A model generated the notes under the pieces. That model worked only from the letters and a program-made list of their open reading frames with translations. It searched no databases and was not told the DNA's origin. Below, one piece after another: positions 34,043 to 42,835 of a stretch of DNA of 64,000 nucleotides (positions are counted from its first letter, which is position 1; every line of letters begins with the position of its first letter). A program made the translations under genes and the position numbers. The stretch is from a bacterium. GTDB taxonomy: Bacteria > Lindowbacteria > 2-12-FULL-62-27. The DNA lies in NCBI GenBank assembly GCA_016202645.1, contig JACQOF010000097.1, forward strand, positions 1-64,000, given 5' to 3'.

Positions 34043-35212
34043 ATGCCCGGATATGATTTGTTTGACCGGCGGGAGATGGAAAGCCTGCAACGCTTGTTTG
34101 AGGAGGGGGGCTTGCTCAATCGATATGCGGCCCAACTGCGCGGGCGGTCTTATGTGGAATCCTTCGAGGCGGCCATCCGGCAGACCTATTCATTCCGGCA
34201 GACCCTGGCCGTCAGCTCCGGCACGGCGGCTTTAAAATGCGCTCTCAAGGCCTACCGCGTGGGTCCGGGAGACGAAGTGATCCTTCCGGCTTTCGGATAT
34301 ATCGCCGCCGCCCTGGCGGTCCTGGACGTGGGCGCTGTTCCCAGGTTTGTTCCAATGCGGGACCCGTATACCATGGACTCTCGGGCTCTCCCTCGACTTT
34401 TGTCCGGAAAAACAAAAGCGGCCTGTTTGATTCACATGCTCGGCGTGTTTCATGCGCCGCCGGACGTCGTGGATTTTTTTGCCGGGCGGGACATTCCGCT
34501 GATCCATGACATGGCCCAATGTTTCGGCTCGGAAATTCCTCCAATCTGGGCCGCCGACCGGCTGCATGCGTTTGTTTTCAGTTTCGATTTCAATAAAACG
34601 ATCACCACCGGAGAAGGCGGGATGCTGGCCGTGGCCGACCCGGATCTTTTTCAAACGGCCCACGCCTACAGCAACATGGGTCATGAAAACCGGCCGGGCC
34701 TCCCGAAATACCTCGATCCGCCGCTCATGCCCGGAATTAATTTCCGGATGGGCGAGATGGAGGGATGCCTGGGCCTGGTGCAATTGGAGAAATTTTTGAG
34801 ACTCAGGTCTCCCCGGCAAAAGTTTGTGACCGAGCTGGAGATCCTGCTCTCGCATGCGGGCGCCTCCATTCCTCGTCCGGCGCTCGCCGCCGTCAACGGC
34901 GATTACGCGACGTTGGAGATGGCCTCTGCGGAGGAAGCGGAATCGGCGCGCCGGCATTTGGTTTCAGAGGGCGTCGAGGTCCGAACCCTCCCCAATGGAC
35001 TTCAGTGGAACTGGTGCGGCAACTGGGGCCATTTGGGGCCGGATGTTCTTTTATCGTCCTATCCGAAAGCGGACCGGGATTCCGACCGCGCTCTGCTGGA
35101 ACGCTGCATTGCCGTCTGCGTGCATTTTGGAAAGGAGGAATCCTGCCGGCAGATTCTTGAGCGCTGGCGCCGCGCTAGGACGGAAGGGCGCAGTTTGAAT
35201 AAAACTGTCTGA
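34043..35212 (+). CDS. DegT/DnrJ/EryC1/StrS family PLP aminotransferase
   Basis: 389 residues. The N-terminal SSGTAALKCALKA and the PLP Schiff-base Lys185 in FSFDFNKTITTGEGG are typical of sugar aminotransferases that convert a keto-sugar to an amino sugar. The C-terminus is of normal length. It ends a plus-strand operon and its last 38 bases overlap the second DegT gene tail-to-tail. A source of amino sugars fits the nonulosonate genes elsewhere in the window. Confidence 0.9.
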   Translation: MPGYDLFDRREMESLQRLFEEGGLLNRYAAQLRGRSYVESFEAAIRQTYSFRQTLAVSSGTAALKCALKAYRVGPGDEVILPAFGYIAAALAVLDVGAVPRFVPMRDPYTMDSRALPRLLSGKTKAACLIHMLGVFHAPPDVVDFFAGRDIPLIHDMAQCFGSEIPPIWAADRLHAFVFSFDFNKTITTGEGGMLAVADPDLFQTAHAYSNMGHENRPGLPKYLDPPLMPGINFRMGEMEGCLGLVQLEKFLRLRSPRQKFVTELEILLSHAGASIPRPALAAVNGDYATLEMASAEEAESARRHLVSEGVEVRTLPNGLQWNWCGNWGHLGPDVLLSSYPKADRDSDRALLERCIAVCVHFGKEESCRQILERWRRARTEGRSLNKTV

Positions 35213-36344
35213 TCTGATCCGCCACGTAGCGAATCTCATCTTCCTCCAGATATTGATGAATGGGCAACGACAGGATCGCGCCCGCCTGCCGCTCAGATAC
35301 CGGGAAATCCCCGCGGCGATAGCCCAGATGCCGTGCCGCCTCCTGCAAATGAATCGGGATCGGATAATGAACTTTGGTCTCAACGCCCCGGTCTGACAGG
35401 AACGGAATGAGGGTCTCCCTGAATTTCACCTGAAGGACATAAGTGTGGAAAACCTGCCGGACATCCTCGCGTCTTGGGGGAATCGTGACGAAGGGCTGCA
35501 AGTCCGAAAGGAGGTGGTCATACAGCGCCGCGTTCCGGATTCGTTTTTCGGTGACGTCATCCATGTTTTCGGCCAACTTGAGGAGGAGCGCGGCCTGAAT
35601 CGAGTCGAGCCGGGAGTTCAAGGCAAAAAAAGCGCATTCATCCCGGTTGACGAGGCCGTGATTTCTCCACAATCTCAGCTGCTCCGCGATCTCCTCCGAG
35701 TTCGTGGTAACCGCGCCGCCGTCTCCCCATCCATTGAGGTTTTTGAGGGGATGGAAGCTGAAGGCCGCCGCGACTCCCAGAGATCCCGACGGGCGGCCCC
35801 GGTAGACGGCATCGATCGCCTGTGACGCGTCCTCGATAACGTGAAGCCGATGCCGGTTTGCGATATCCAGAATCGGATCCATATCCGCCGGCAGGCCGGT
35901 CAGATGAACCGGGATAATCGCCCGTGTCCTGGGCGTGATGCGGCCAACGATTTGCGCCGGATCGATGGTGTAATCTTCCCGCACATCCACGAACACCGGC
36001 CTGGCACGGGTTTGCGCGATGGCGCCGGCGGTGGCGATGAAGCTGTTCGGCGCGGTGATGACCTCGTCGCCATCTCCGATCCCGCAGGCCCGCATCGCCA
36101 AAATGAGGGCGTCCGTTCCGGAGGCCACGCCGACGGCAAACCGCGCGCCGCACCGGGCCGCCAGAAACGCCTCGAATCGCTCAACCTCTTTTCCGAGCGT
36201 AAACTGGCCGGACTTCACCACGCTCTCGACACCCTCGAACAACGTTCGCAACGCCGCCGGCCCGGCAAACTGCCGGTCCAGATAGGAATAGCGAACGATT
36301 TTCCGTGTTTCGGTTGGGATTCCCCTCGATTGAAGTCTGGTCAT
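35175..36344 (-). CDS. DegT/DnrJ/EryC1/StrS family PLP aminotransferase
   Basis: 389 residues. SGTDALILAM, HLTGLPADMD, EDASQA and the PLP Lys201 in FSFHPLKNLNGWGDGG identify a sugar aminotransferase. It differs clearly from the neighbouring DegT protein, so the two are not recent duplicates. Its 3' end overlaps that gene by 38 bases on the opposite strand. It is transcribed alone, divergent from the SPASM paralog 2 gene. Substrate unknown. Confidence 0.9.
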   Translation of the reverse strand: MTRLQSRGIPTETRKIVRYSYLDRQFAGPAALRTLFEGVESVVKSGQFTLGKEVERFEAFLAARCGARFAVGVASGTDALILAMRACGIGDGDEVITAPNSFIATAGAIAQTRARPVFVDVREDYTIDPAQIVGRITPRTRAIIPVHLTGLPADMDPILDIANRHRLHVIEDASQAIDAVYRGRPSGSLGVAAAFSFHPLKNLNGWGDGGAVTTNSEEIAEQLRLWRNHGLVNRDECAFFALNSRLDSIQAALLLKLAENMDDVTEKRIRNAALYDHLLSDLQPFVTIPPRREDVRQVFHTYVLQVKFRETLIPFLSDRGVETKVHYPIPIHLQEAARHLGYRRGDFPVSERQAGAILSLPIHQYLEEDEIRYVADQIRQFYSNCALPS

Positions 36345-36423
36345 AAAATCGCCGCCACGCTAACTTGGCGTCCCGGTCAAGTCAAACCTCCCTCTGACCT
36401 CCCTCCTCCCTCGACATTCCGTC

Positions 36424-36452
36424 TTGACAACCATGAGGCTGGGACGTACAGA
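36424..36452 (+). promoter_or_regulatory. Candidate promoter of SPASM paralog 2
   Basis: TTGACA (36424-36429), 17-base spacer, TACAGA (36447-36452). It overlaps the first possible ATG (36452); transcription would start near 36459, suiting the internal Met codon at 36464. Confidence 0.35.
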
Positions 36453-38188
36453 TGTGTCTTGAAATGACTGTGTCGGCCGGGCTGATCATCCCTGTGTTTG
36501 ATTTGAAATGGTTCGAAACAATTGGTGAAGAGCACCGGTTTTTGGCCGCCGTTCGGAATGCGCAGAGGTGCGCTGAAATCCGATCCATTTTTGCGGCTGT
36601 CACACCGCGGACGCGAAAGACCTGCGAAATCGAAATTCAAAAATTTGGACTGCCGGTTACGCTTTTGGAAATGGGTGATTCCATTCCCAGACAGACGGCG
36701 TTGCTGTTGAAGTTCTTTCAAGCCGCTTTCGAATCTGGAGAAACGGAGTGGCTGGTCGGCCTGGCAGCGCCCTATTCCAGCTTTTTTGACAGGCAGGCGT
36801 TTACATTTGGTCTGCAGATGGCCGTCCGGGCCAATTCCACATCCGCGGTCTGTGGAGCCATTCCCGACTGGTCGATGTTGTTTTTACACCGGTCGGTCAT
36901 TCCCGGATTGAACAATTTGATCCATCTCGCCGAATCCTGCGACGGCGAAAATTTACATTCGGTGCTTCAGACGCTGAATGACCGGTATTCGGTTTTGATC
37001 CACGCTTACCGGGCGGAAATTTCCAAGTCGCTGGGCAAAGCGTTTAACGCCGGCTTGTTTAGGAGCTGTTTTGTCTCCTATTCCGGCAAGACAATCGATC
37101 ATTACCGAAAAATAACCGAACGGTTGGGTTGCCCGCTTTCCGAATTGCGAATGGACAGGATTCATGGCCTTCTGGAAACGGGTGATTTCTTAAACGTGGG
37201 TCGACCGAATTCCCTGTGGGTTGAAATTTCCGCGGTCAACGATGTTCCTCCCATCTACTCACCGTTAAATCATTGGAAAATCCCGAAAGAGTATCCCCCC
37301 TATATGCCCTTCCCCGTATTCTCCAGGCTGTGGAGCCTGGTGACCTGGGATATCGCTTCCTGCCCTGCCATACATCTGGGCGGATTGGGAGAACCGCTGC
37401 AGCATCCGGATTTCATGGAATTTTTGGAGCTGATCCATCATACGCAGGAGGGAGGGGCATTAATTCCCAATGTTCACTGCTACACGGATGGCCGATGCCT
37501 GACCGAAGACATCGCGCGGAAACTCGTTCTGGGTGTCATCCAATCCGTCATGATTTCACTGGATGCCGTGGAAGAATCCTATTACCGGAAGGTCCGGCCG
37601 AACGGTGATTTTCAGGCGGTGAAGAGGAATCTGGATCAACTGCTGGAATTGAAGAGGCAAAAGCAGGCGCAGGGGAAGGGTTCGGGAGTGCTGCCGGGCG
37701 TGGCCCTCGCGACCACGATGATATCCGAGCTGGTAGATCATCTGGATGCCTTCATGACGTCCCATATGACGCTCCACCGCTTTGGCTTGAAACTCGGTAA
37801 GAATCCCTTGCTTGAAGCCAAGCGGGCCAGTGCGGCTCAATATTTTAAAGAGGGGCACGTCGTCGAGCATCTGGTCATTCAGGGCGCATCGACCTTTGCC
37901 GGCCAAAATCCGGACCGGCGGCTTGCCATCTACACCCCACTCAAACGCTTCGCCTGCCGCCGGTTGTCCCAGACGCTTTTTGTCAAGACGGACGGGAGCA
38001 TCGTTTTATGTGACCGGGTCTTTTCCCCGGACGCATCAACCCGGATCGGAAATGTGATGGAGGTCGACACGTTGCAGGAACTCTGGGATCGCCTGGATTC
38101 GAAACGGCGGATGCACAGCGATGGAAAATATACGGAAGCGTATGAAAGATGTGGTTCTTGCGAAGACTGGTTTATACCGGTCGACTAG
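36452..38188 (+). CDS. SPASM protein with degenerate radical-SAM core and SpsF-like N-terminus (paralog 2)
   Basis: 578 residues from 36452; the Met at 36464 (MTVSAGL) aligns with MTSGLL of paralog 1 and may be the real start. The N-terminal ~220 residues match the paralog's SpsF-like region. EISAVNDVPPIYSP (258-271) replaces the canonical radical-SAM cysteine motif: the three Cys positions are Asn, Pro and Ser. HLGGLGEPL (308-316) and MISLDAV (367-373) are kept, as are four SPASM cysteines (502, 520, 567, 570) at the same spacing as paralog 1. The two proteins share long near-identical blocks. Probably non-catalytic for SAM cleavage but able to bind an auxiliary cluster. It lies immediately before the sulfation genes cysQ and sulfotransferase. 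Confidence 0.8.
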   Translation: MCLEMTVSAGLIIPVFDLKWFETIGEEHRFLAAVRNAQRCAEIRSIFAAVTPRTRKTCEIEIQKFGLPVTLLEMGDSIPRQTALLLKFFQAAFESGETEWLVGLAAPYSSFFDRQAFTFGLQMAVRANSTSAVCGAIPDWSMLFLHRSVIPGLNNLIHLAESCDGENLHSVLQTLNDRYSVLIHAYRAEISKSLGKAFNAGLFRSCFVSYSGKTIDHYRKITERLGCPLSELRMDRIHGLLETGDFLNVGRPNSLWVEISAVNDVPPIYSPLNHWKIPKEYPPYMPFPVFSRLWSLVTWDIASCPAIHLGGLGEPLQHPDFMEFLELIHHTQEGGALIPNVHCYTDGRCLTEDIARKLVLGVIQSVMISLDAVEESYYRKVRPNGDFQAVKRNLDQLLELKRQKQAQGKGSGVLPGVALATTMISELVDHLDAFMTSHMTLHRFGLKLGKNPLLEAKRASAAQYFKEGHVVEHLVIQGASTFAGQNPDRRLAIYTPLKRFACRRLSQTLFVKTDGSIVLCDRVFSPDASTRIGNVMEVDTLQELWDRLDSKRRMHSDGKYTEAYERCGSCEDWFIPVD

Positions 38189-38216
38189 TGGGGACAAGAT
38201 AGTTTCTCTGACGGAA

Positions 38217-38990
38217 GTGGAGCGTATCCTGCGCGCTGCCGCGGACATCGTCCATTGCATTTACAGGCAGGGGACGGATTCTTCCAGAAAGGCCGACGGC
38301 TCCTATCTGACCCGCGCCGATACCGAGGCAAATCAATTCCTGCAGCAGGAACTCCTCAGGATCCTTCCGGCCGCGGCGTGGATATCCGAAGAAAGCGCGG
38401 CTGACGCGGACCGTCTGAAAAAGGACTGGGCCTGGGTGGTTGATCCGCTGGATGGAACGAAGGAATTTGTGCGCCGCGTCCCGGAATTCGCCATTTCGGT
38501 TGGGCTGGTTTTCCGACAGCAGGTCCGGCTGGGGGGGATTGTGAATCCCGTGACGGGAGAAGGCGCCGTGGCCGAAGTCGGCGGCGAGTCCCGTTTTTGG
38601 AATCTCCCCACGCCCCGCGCGCCGGCGGCGGCGCTTGCGGAGGCATATGCTTGTGTGAGCCGGACGGAAACGGAGAAGGGTCTTCTCAAGCCGTATCTGA
38701 ACATGGTGGGGTTCACACAGCCGGTGGGAAGTATCGCCTACAAGTTGTTGCGGGTGGCGGCCGGCGTGGATCATCTGACATTTTCCGTCGAGCCGAAATC
38801 CGAATGGGACATCTGTGGGGGTGTTGCGTTGCTCACCGCGGTCGGGAAGACGTATCGCCGTCTGGACGGCCGCCCATTGCGGTTCGGACAGCCGGATCTT
38901 CGGATTCCCTGCGGAGCCGCCGCCGGCCCTGAAACCCTGGTATCGGCGTTTGTGTCGTCCTGGGAACGCTTATTTTCCGGCGTCCGCTGA
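38217..38990 (+). CDS. cysQ: 3'(2'),5'-bisphosphate nucleotidase (PAP phosphatase), CysQ-like
   Basis: 257 residues from a GTG at 38217; in-frame ATGs at 38121 and 38142 would overlap the preceding gene and are less likely. The metal-binding signatures EE (58-59), DPLDGT (76-81) and the late EWDICGG segment place it in the inositol monophosphatase/CysQ family. It would hydrolyse PAP released by sulfotransferases, and the next gene is one. With Sat and CysC nearby, the assignment is well supported. An inositol-phosphate phosphatase role cannot be excluded from sequence alone. Confidence 0.85.
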   Translation: MERILRAAADIVHCIYRQGTDSSRKADGSYLTRADTEANQFLQQELLRILPAAAWISEESAADADRLKKDWAWVVDPLDGTKEFVRRVPEFAISVGLVFRQQVRLGGIVNPVTGEGAVAEVGGESRFWNLPTPRAPAAALAEAYACVSRTETEKGLLKPYLNMVGFTQPVGSIAYKLLRVAAGVDHLTFSVEPKSEWDICGGVALLTAVGKTYRRLDGRPLRFGQPDLRIPCGAAAGPETLVSAFVSSWERLFSGVR

Positions 38991-40174
38991 TGGATGACGC
39001 GCCGGTCGCGATGCCGACCCGGGTCGTGGCGATCCTGACCTATACGCGCGCCGGCAGCGGATTGATGGCAAGCCTGCTGGATTCCCATCCAAACATTCTC
39101 AGTACGCCGGACTGTCTGCTCATGGATTTTTATGAATTTTGGGAGGAATACGGTTCTGAGAGCGCCGATCAGATCATCCCGGCGTTCATGGACCACTATG
39201 CCGTCATTTTTGACGCCCGGGCGGAAATCCGGTCGTCACGGATCCCCCCGGGCGAAGGAGACTATTTGAATCTGACACGTCTGGGAGAGAGCCGCTCGGA
39301 ATGTCTGCATGTCGATCAAGCCCTCTTTCGACGGCATCTGTCTCAACTGCTGGGCGCTTCGCGCGTTTCGCGAAGATTGTTTTTTCAAGGGATTCACACA
39401 GCCTACACTCGCGCGCTCGGCCGCACGGTGACGCGGCCCCTCATTCAATTCAGTCTTCACATTCCGAAACCGGCCTCCGTTCGGAAATTGCTCGAAGATT
39501 TCCCCGACACCTATTTTTTACAAATGGTCCGCCATCCCCTGCGGGGGATGGCTTCCCACTTCAGGCTGGCGTGTCGTTTCAACATCCACACGGAACCCCG
39601 CCGCGCGCTCAAGATTATCCATGCCGCGTTCCAGGGCGGGGTGCCCGTTCCCGCGGAATTTCGGGATCGCTGGCGGGCTGTCCGGCTGGAGGACGTGCAT
39701 ACCCGTCCCCGCGAAACCCTGGAGAAAATATGCGAATGGCTTGATCTCCCGTGGAATGACATTCTTCTCAAAAGCACTGTAAACGGAAAACTCTGGTGGA
39801 ATGAAAAAAACACGGTTCAGGTCAGCGGATTCAGCCAGGCCATCCTCTCGCAGAAATTTGAGGAATACCTGCCGGCATTTGACCGGATTCGATTCCAGAT
39901 CATTTTTGCGCGGAAATGCGCGGCATGGAATTATCCGGCGCCGGCGTGGAGCCGGAATTTTTTTGTAAAGATGCTTCTTTTTCCGCTGGCGCTGGTTGTC
40001 CCGTTTAAAATGGAAAGAATCTGTTTGATGGCGAGTCTGGATGCCCCGCCGCCGCGGGCCTTTTGGAAACGGATGTGGTCCGTCTTCCACGCCCTGTATC
40101 TTGGGCGAAGATTCGTATTTCGAGCCTGGATCCCGTCTGTTCGGCCCTCTCCGGAGGAGGTTTCTCTGATCTGA
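38990..40174 (+). CDS. Sulfotransferase (paralog 1)
   Basis: 394 residues. The 5'-phosphosulfate loop resembles TYTRAGSGLMASLLDSHPNI (17-36), and a 3'-phosphate segment MVRHPLRGMASHF (179-191) follows at usual spacing. The C-terminal region is hydrophobic around residues 320-335 (FVKMLLFPLALVVPF), suggesting membrane association. PAPS would come from the Sat/CysC operon. It is coupled to cysQ by a TGATG overlap. The acceptor is presumably a glycan of this island (inference). A second sulfotransferase lies at 53.5 kb. Confidence 0.85.
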   Translation: MDDAPVAMPTRVVAILTYTRAGSGLMASLLDSHPNILSTPDCLLMDFYEFWEEYGSESADQIIPAFMDHYAVIFDARAEIRSSRIPPGEGDYLNLTRLGESRSECLHVDQALFRRHLSQLLGASRVSRRLFFQGIHTAYTRALGRTVTRPLIQFSLHIPKPASVRKLLEDFPDTYFLQMVRHPLRGMASHFRLACRFNIHTEPRRALKIIHAAFQGGVPVPAEFRDRWRAVRLEDVHTRPRETLEKICEWLDLPWNDILLKSTVNGKLWWNEKNTVQVSGFSQAILSQKFEEYLPAFDRIRFQIIFARKCAAWNYPAPAWSRNFFVKMLLFPLALVVPFKMERICLMASLDAPPPRAFWKRMWSVFHALYLGRRFVFRAWIPSVRPSPEEVSLI

Positions 40175-40179
40175 ACCGA

Positions 40180-41229
40180 TCAGCCCGGCGTACCGGGCAA
40201 ATCAATGCTCTCCACCCGCCTGCTGTTCTCAACCGCGGGGAAGAGGCGCGCCTGGGCGGCGTCGATGATGCGCCGCATGTGCATGACACTCTCCAGCGGA
40301 TATCTTCCCACCGCCGTCTCTCCGGAAAGCATGATGGCGCCTGCGCCGTCCAGCACCGCCGTCGTGACGTCCGTCACCTCGGCGATGGTCGGGAACGGCT
40401 TTTTGATCATGGAGTGCAGCGTTTCCGTCGCGATGATGACCGATTTCGAAAGCCGCCGGGCTTCCACCAGCACATCTTTCTGGACCAGCGCAATGGCGGC
40501 CAGCCGGGTTTCGGCGGACAGGTCGCCGCGATCGAGCATCAGCATGTCCGAGGCCTCCATGATTTCTTGAAGGCGTTCGAGCGCGCCGCGGGTCTCTATT
40601 TTTGAGACGATCCGCGCGCCGGACTTTCCAATCAGCCGGCGGACACTTTCCACATCGCGCGAATGTTCGACATAACTCAGGCCCAGGTAATCGACCGGGG
40701 ACTCGGCGGCGAAGGCGATCAGCCGCCGGTCCTGATCCGAGAGGAACTCCAGCCGCGGCGTCAAATGAGGAATATGCACGCCCTTCCGGCTTCGTAATTT
40801 CCCGCCCACCCGGACCCGGCAGTAGATGTCCCTGTCGCGGATTTCTTCGACAGACATCTGGATCGTGCCGTCCGTCGCGAAGATGGGTTCTCCCGGTTTC
40901 ACAAACAAGTGCAGATCTTCAAACGTCACCGAGACCTTGACGCGGCCGTCATGGCCCGGTTCAGACGTCAGCACAATCGCGTCTCCGGGCGCCAGATCCG
41001 GTTCATGCGCAAGCTGACCTGTCCGGATTTTCTTTCCCGGAACGTCGAACAGAATGAGTACGTCCGGCGCGATCCTTCTTAACCGGCGGATGACACGGGC
41101 ATGCCAGTTCAAATCGGCTTGCGAACCGTTCAGCCGGGCGATATTCATCCCATTCTGGGAGAGAAGCCGCAGGGCCGTCGGAGACTGGGTGCGCGGTCCA
41201 ATCGTGGCGACAATTTGAACGGGAGTCAT
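40180..41229 (-). CDS. Pyruvate kinase-like protein lacking the C-terminal domain
   Basis: 349 residues, about 120 shorter than usual pyruvate kinases: the C-terminal (alpha/beta) regulatory domain is missing. Catalytic residues are mostly kept: RLN (32-34), D62 and R69 in FDVPGKKIRTG, K210 and E212 in SKIET, D236 in RGD, T268 in IATET, and LSGETAVGRYP. Changes include Q for His in the SH region and PGKK for KGPE. It is the last gene of a sat-cysC operon (ATGA overlap with sat). It may regenerate ATP for sulfate activation or have another role; both are inferences. Confidence 0.82.
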   Translation of the reverse strand: MTPVQIVATIGPRTQSPTALRLLSQNGMNIARLNGSQADLNWHARVIRRLRRIAPDVLILFDVPGKKIRTGQLAHEPDLAPGDAIVLTSEPGHDGRVKVSVTFEDLHLFVKPGEPIFATDGTIQMSVEEIRDRDIYCRVRVGGKLRSRKGVHIPHLTPRLEFLSDQDRRLIAFAAESPVDYLGLSYVEHSRDVESVRRLIGKSGARIVSKIETRGALERLQEIMEASDMLMLDRGDLSAETRLAAIALVQKDVLVEARRLSKSVIIATETLHSMIKKPFPTIAEVTDVTTAVLDGAGAIMLSGETAVGRYPLESVMHMRRIIDAAQARLFPAVENSRRVESIDLPGTPG

Positions 41230-42311
41230 TCTTCCTGGGTGATAAACAGATCAAAATCCCGGATGCTCGCCAGAACTTCCGGCCGCATGATTTCCGGCGG
41301 GATCTGACGGCCGTTTGAAAGGATGGCGCGCAGATCGGTGCCGCTGATGTCCTGGATCGTTCCGGAATTCAGGCCGGCATGCGGGCACGTCCGTTCCGTG
41401 GCGATGCCATCGCATCGGGAGCAATAGAAGGGACCGGCGAATCGAAAGATGCGGATGCCGAGTTCCGGCTCAAAATGTTTTGTCAGTTCATGGGCGTCGT
41501 ATTTGCCGTAATAGGAACCAACCCCGGCATGATCCCGTCCGACAATAAAATGGGTGCAGCCGTAATTTTTACGAATGATGGCGTGAAAGACCGCCTCCCG
41601 GGGGCCCGCATAGCGCATGAATGTCGAGAGGACGCCGAGAAGGACCCGCTGGGCCGGAAGAAACTGATCGACCAGGGTACGGTAGGCCGCCAAAATGGCG
41701 TGGGGGGCAAAATCCCCGCGTTTTTTCTGGCCGACCAGGGGCTGGATGAACAATCCGTCAACTTGTTCCAGGGCGAGGCGCTGCAGATATTCGTGCGCCC
41801 GGTGGGGAATGTTTCTGGTTTGGAAACCGGCCACCGTTTTCCATCCCAGTTCCCGGAATCGCGCCCGCGTTTCCTCGGGCGTCAGTTCATATTCAGAAAA
41901 TTCAAACTCCACCCGTTCAAGGAGCCGCGCCTTTCCCCCGACAAAGAAGTTTCCGGCGGACATAAACGCCGCCACCCCTGGATGCCGGACGTCCGTTGTG
42001 CCGAAGACCCGTTCGGCGACGTCTAATTTATCGCACCTGTACACGCTTTCCGTATGGACCTCCCCAACCGGCCGGTTCTGGAAGACGAGCCGGATCATGC
42101 CGGCCCGGCGGGCTTCGGCGGCCTGTTCTTCCGCGAGATCGAGAACGATTGGCAGGGGGAAAGGCTGCCCGTCGGGCAGACGCATCTCATTGACGACGGA
42201 ATGAAATTCCCGCTCGGTCATGAATCCGCTCACGGGCGCAAACGCGCCGAAGGATATTTTTTCGAGTTCCAGGTACTGGTTCCGGTTGATGGGAATCGTC
42301 GCGGTCGTCAT
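41226..42311 (-). CDS. sat: Sulfate adenylyltransferase (ATP sulfurylase)
   Basis: 361 residues. Catalytic QTRNIPHRAH (164-173), GRDHAGVG (258-265) and a zinc site C297, C300, C309, H311 identify the homo-oligomeric Sat family, without a fused kinase domain. It makes APS from sulfate and ATP for the following CysC reaction. The gene overlaps both neighbours by ATGA, forming cysC-sat-pyk. Its location among sulfotransferases suggests assimilation for glycan sulfation rather than for cysteine, since no APS/PAPS reductase is nearby. Confidence 0.95.
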   Translation of the reverse strand: MTTATIPINRNQYLELEKISFGAFAPVSGFMTEREFHSVVNEMRLPDGQPFPLPIVLDLAEEQAAEARRAGMIRLVFQNRPVGEVHTESVYRCDKLDVAERVFGTTDVRHPGVAAFMSAGNFFVGGKARLLERVEFEFSEYELTPEETRARFRELGWKTVAGFQTRNIPHRAHEYLQRLALEQVDGLFIQPLVGQKKRGDFAPHAILAAYRTLVDQFLPAQRVLLGVLSTFMRYAGPREAVFHAIIRKNYGCTHFIVGRDHAGVGSYYGKYDAHELTKHFEPELGIRIFRFAGPFYCSRCDGIATERTCPHAGLNSGTIQDISGTDLRAILSNGRQIPPEIMRPEVLASIRDFDLFITQEE

Positions 42312-42835
42312 ACCGGCGGGAGGACCCGGGCAAATCGGGGAATGGTCATCGCCACGCGTCCGGCCAGATCGTCCGGCGGCTCAAGCTCGTCCATCCGGAG
42401 GGTCAAATCGGCCCTGGCCGGCGGGTGCCAGGGGATGTCGATGCCGACGACGTCCCGGATTTCTCCGGCCTGGGCCCGGGCATAGAGGCCTTTGGAATCC
42501 CGCTGTTTGAGCGCGTCAAGGGAGGATTGGAGATAGATCTCAAAGTATTCGTGGAGGTGTTCCCGATTCCAGCGGAGGAGATCCGGATGGGAATAGACAA
42601 CGGCGACCAGGACGATCAGACCCTGGTCCGAAAGCATCTTCGCGAATCTCTGGACCCGTTTGATCTGAATGGTTCGATCCGCTTCTGTATGACTCAGATC
42701 GTTTCCGAAAACCTCGCGGATTCCGTCTCCATCCAGAAGCACGATTTCCGGAAATTCAGGTTTCAGGAGCCGGCCCAAGGCCCGGCACAGAGTGGTCTTG
42801 CCGGCGCCCGAGAGGCCCGTCACCCAGATCACCAT
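42308..42835 (-). CDS. cysC: Adenylylsulfate (APS) kinase
   Basis: 175 residues with P-loop GLSGAGKTT (7-15), LLDGDGIR and the later GLYARAQAGEI segment of APS kinases. It phosphorylates APS to PAPS, the donor for the two sulfotransferases. It is the first gene of the three-gene minus-strand operon; a divergent AT-rich spacer separates it from a methyltransferase. Confidence 0.95.
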   Translation of the reverse strand: MVIWVTGLSGAGKTTLCRALGRLLKPEFPEIVLLDGDGIREVFGNDLSHTEADRTIQIKRVQRFAKMLSDQGLIVLVAVVYSHPDLLRWNREHLHEYFEIYLQSSLDALKQRDSKGLYARAQAGEIRDVVGIDIPWHPPARADLTLRMDELEPPDDLAGRVAMTIPRFARVLPPV

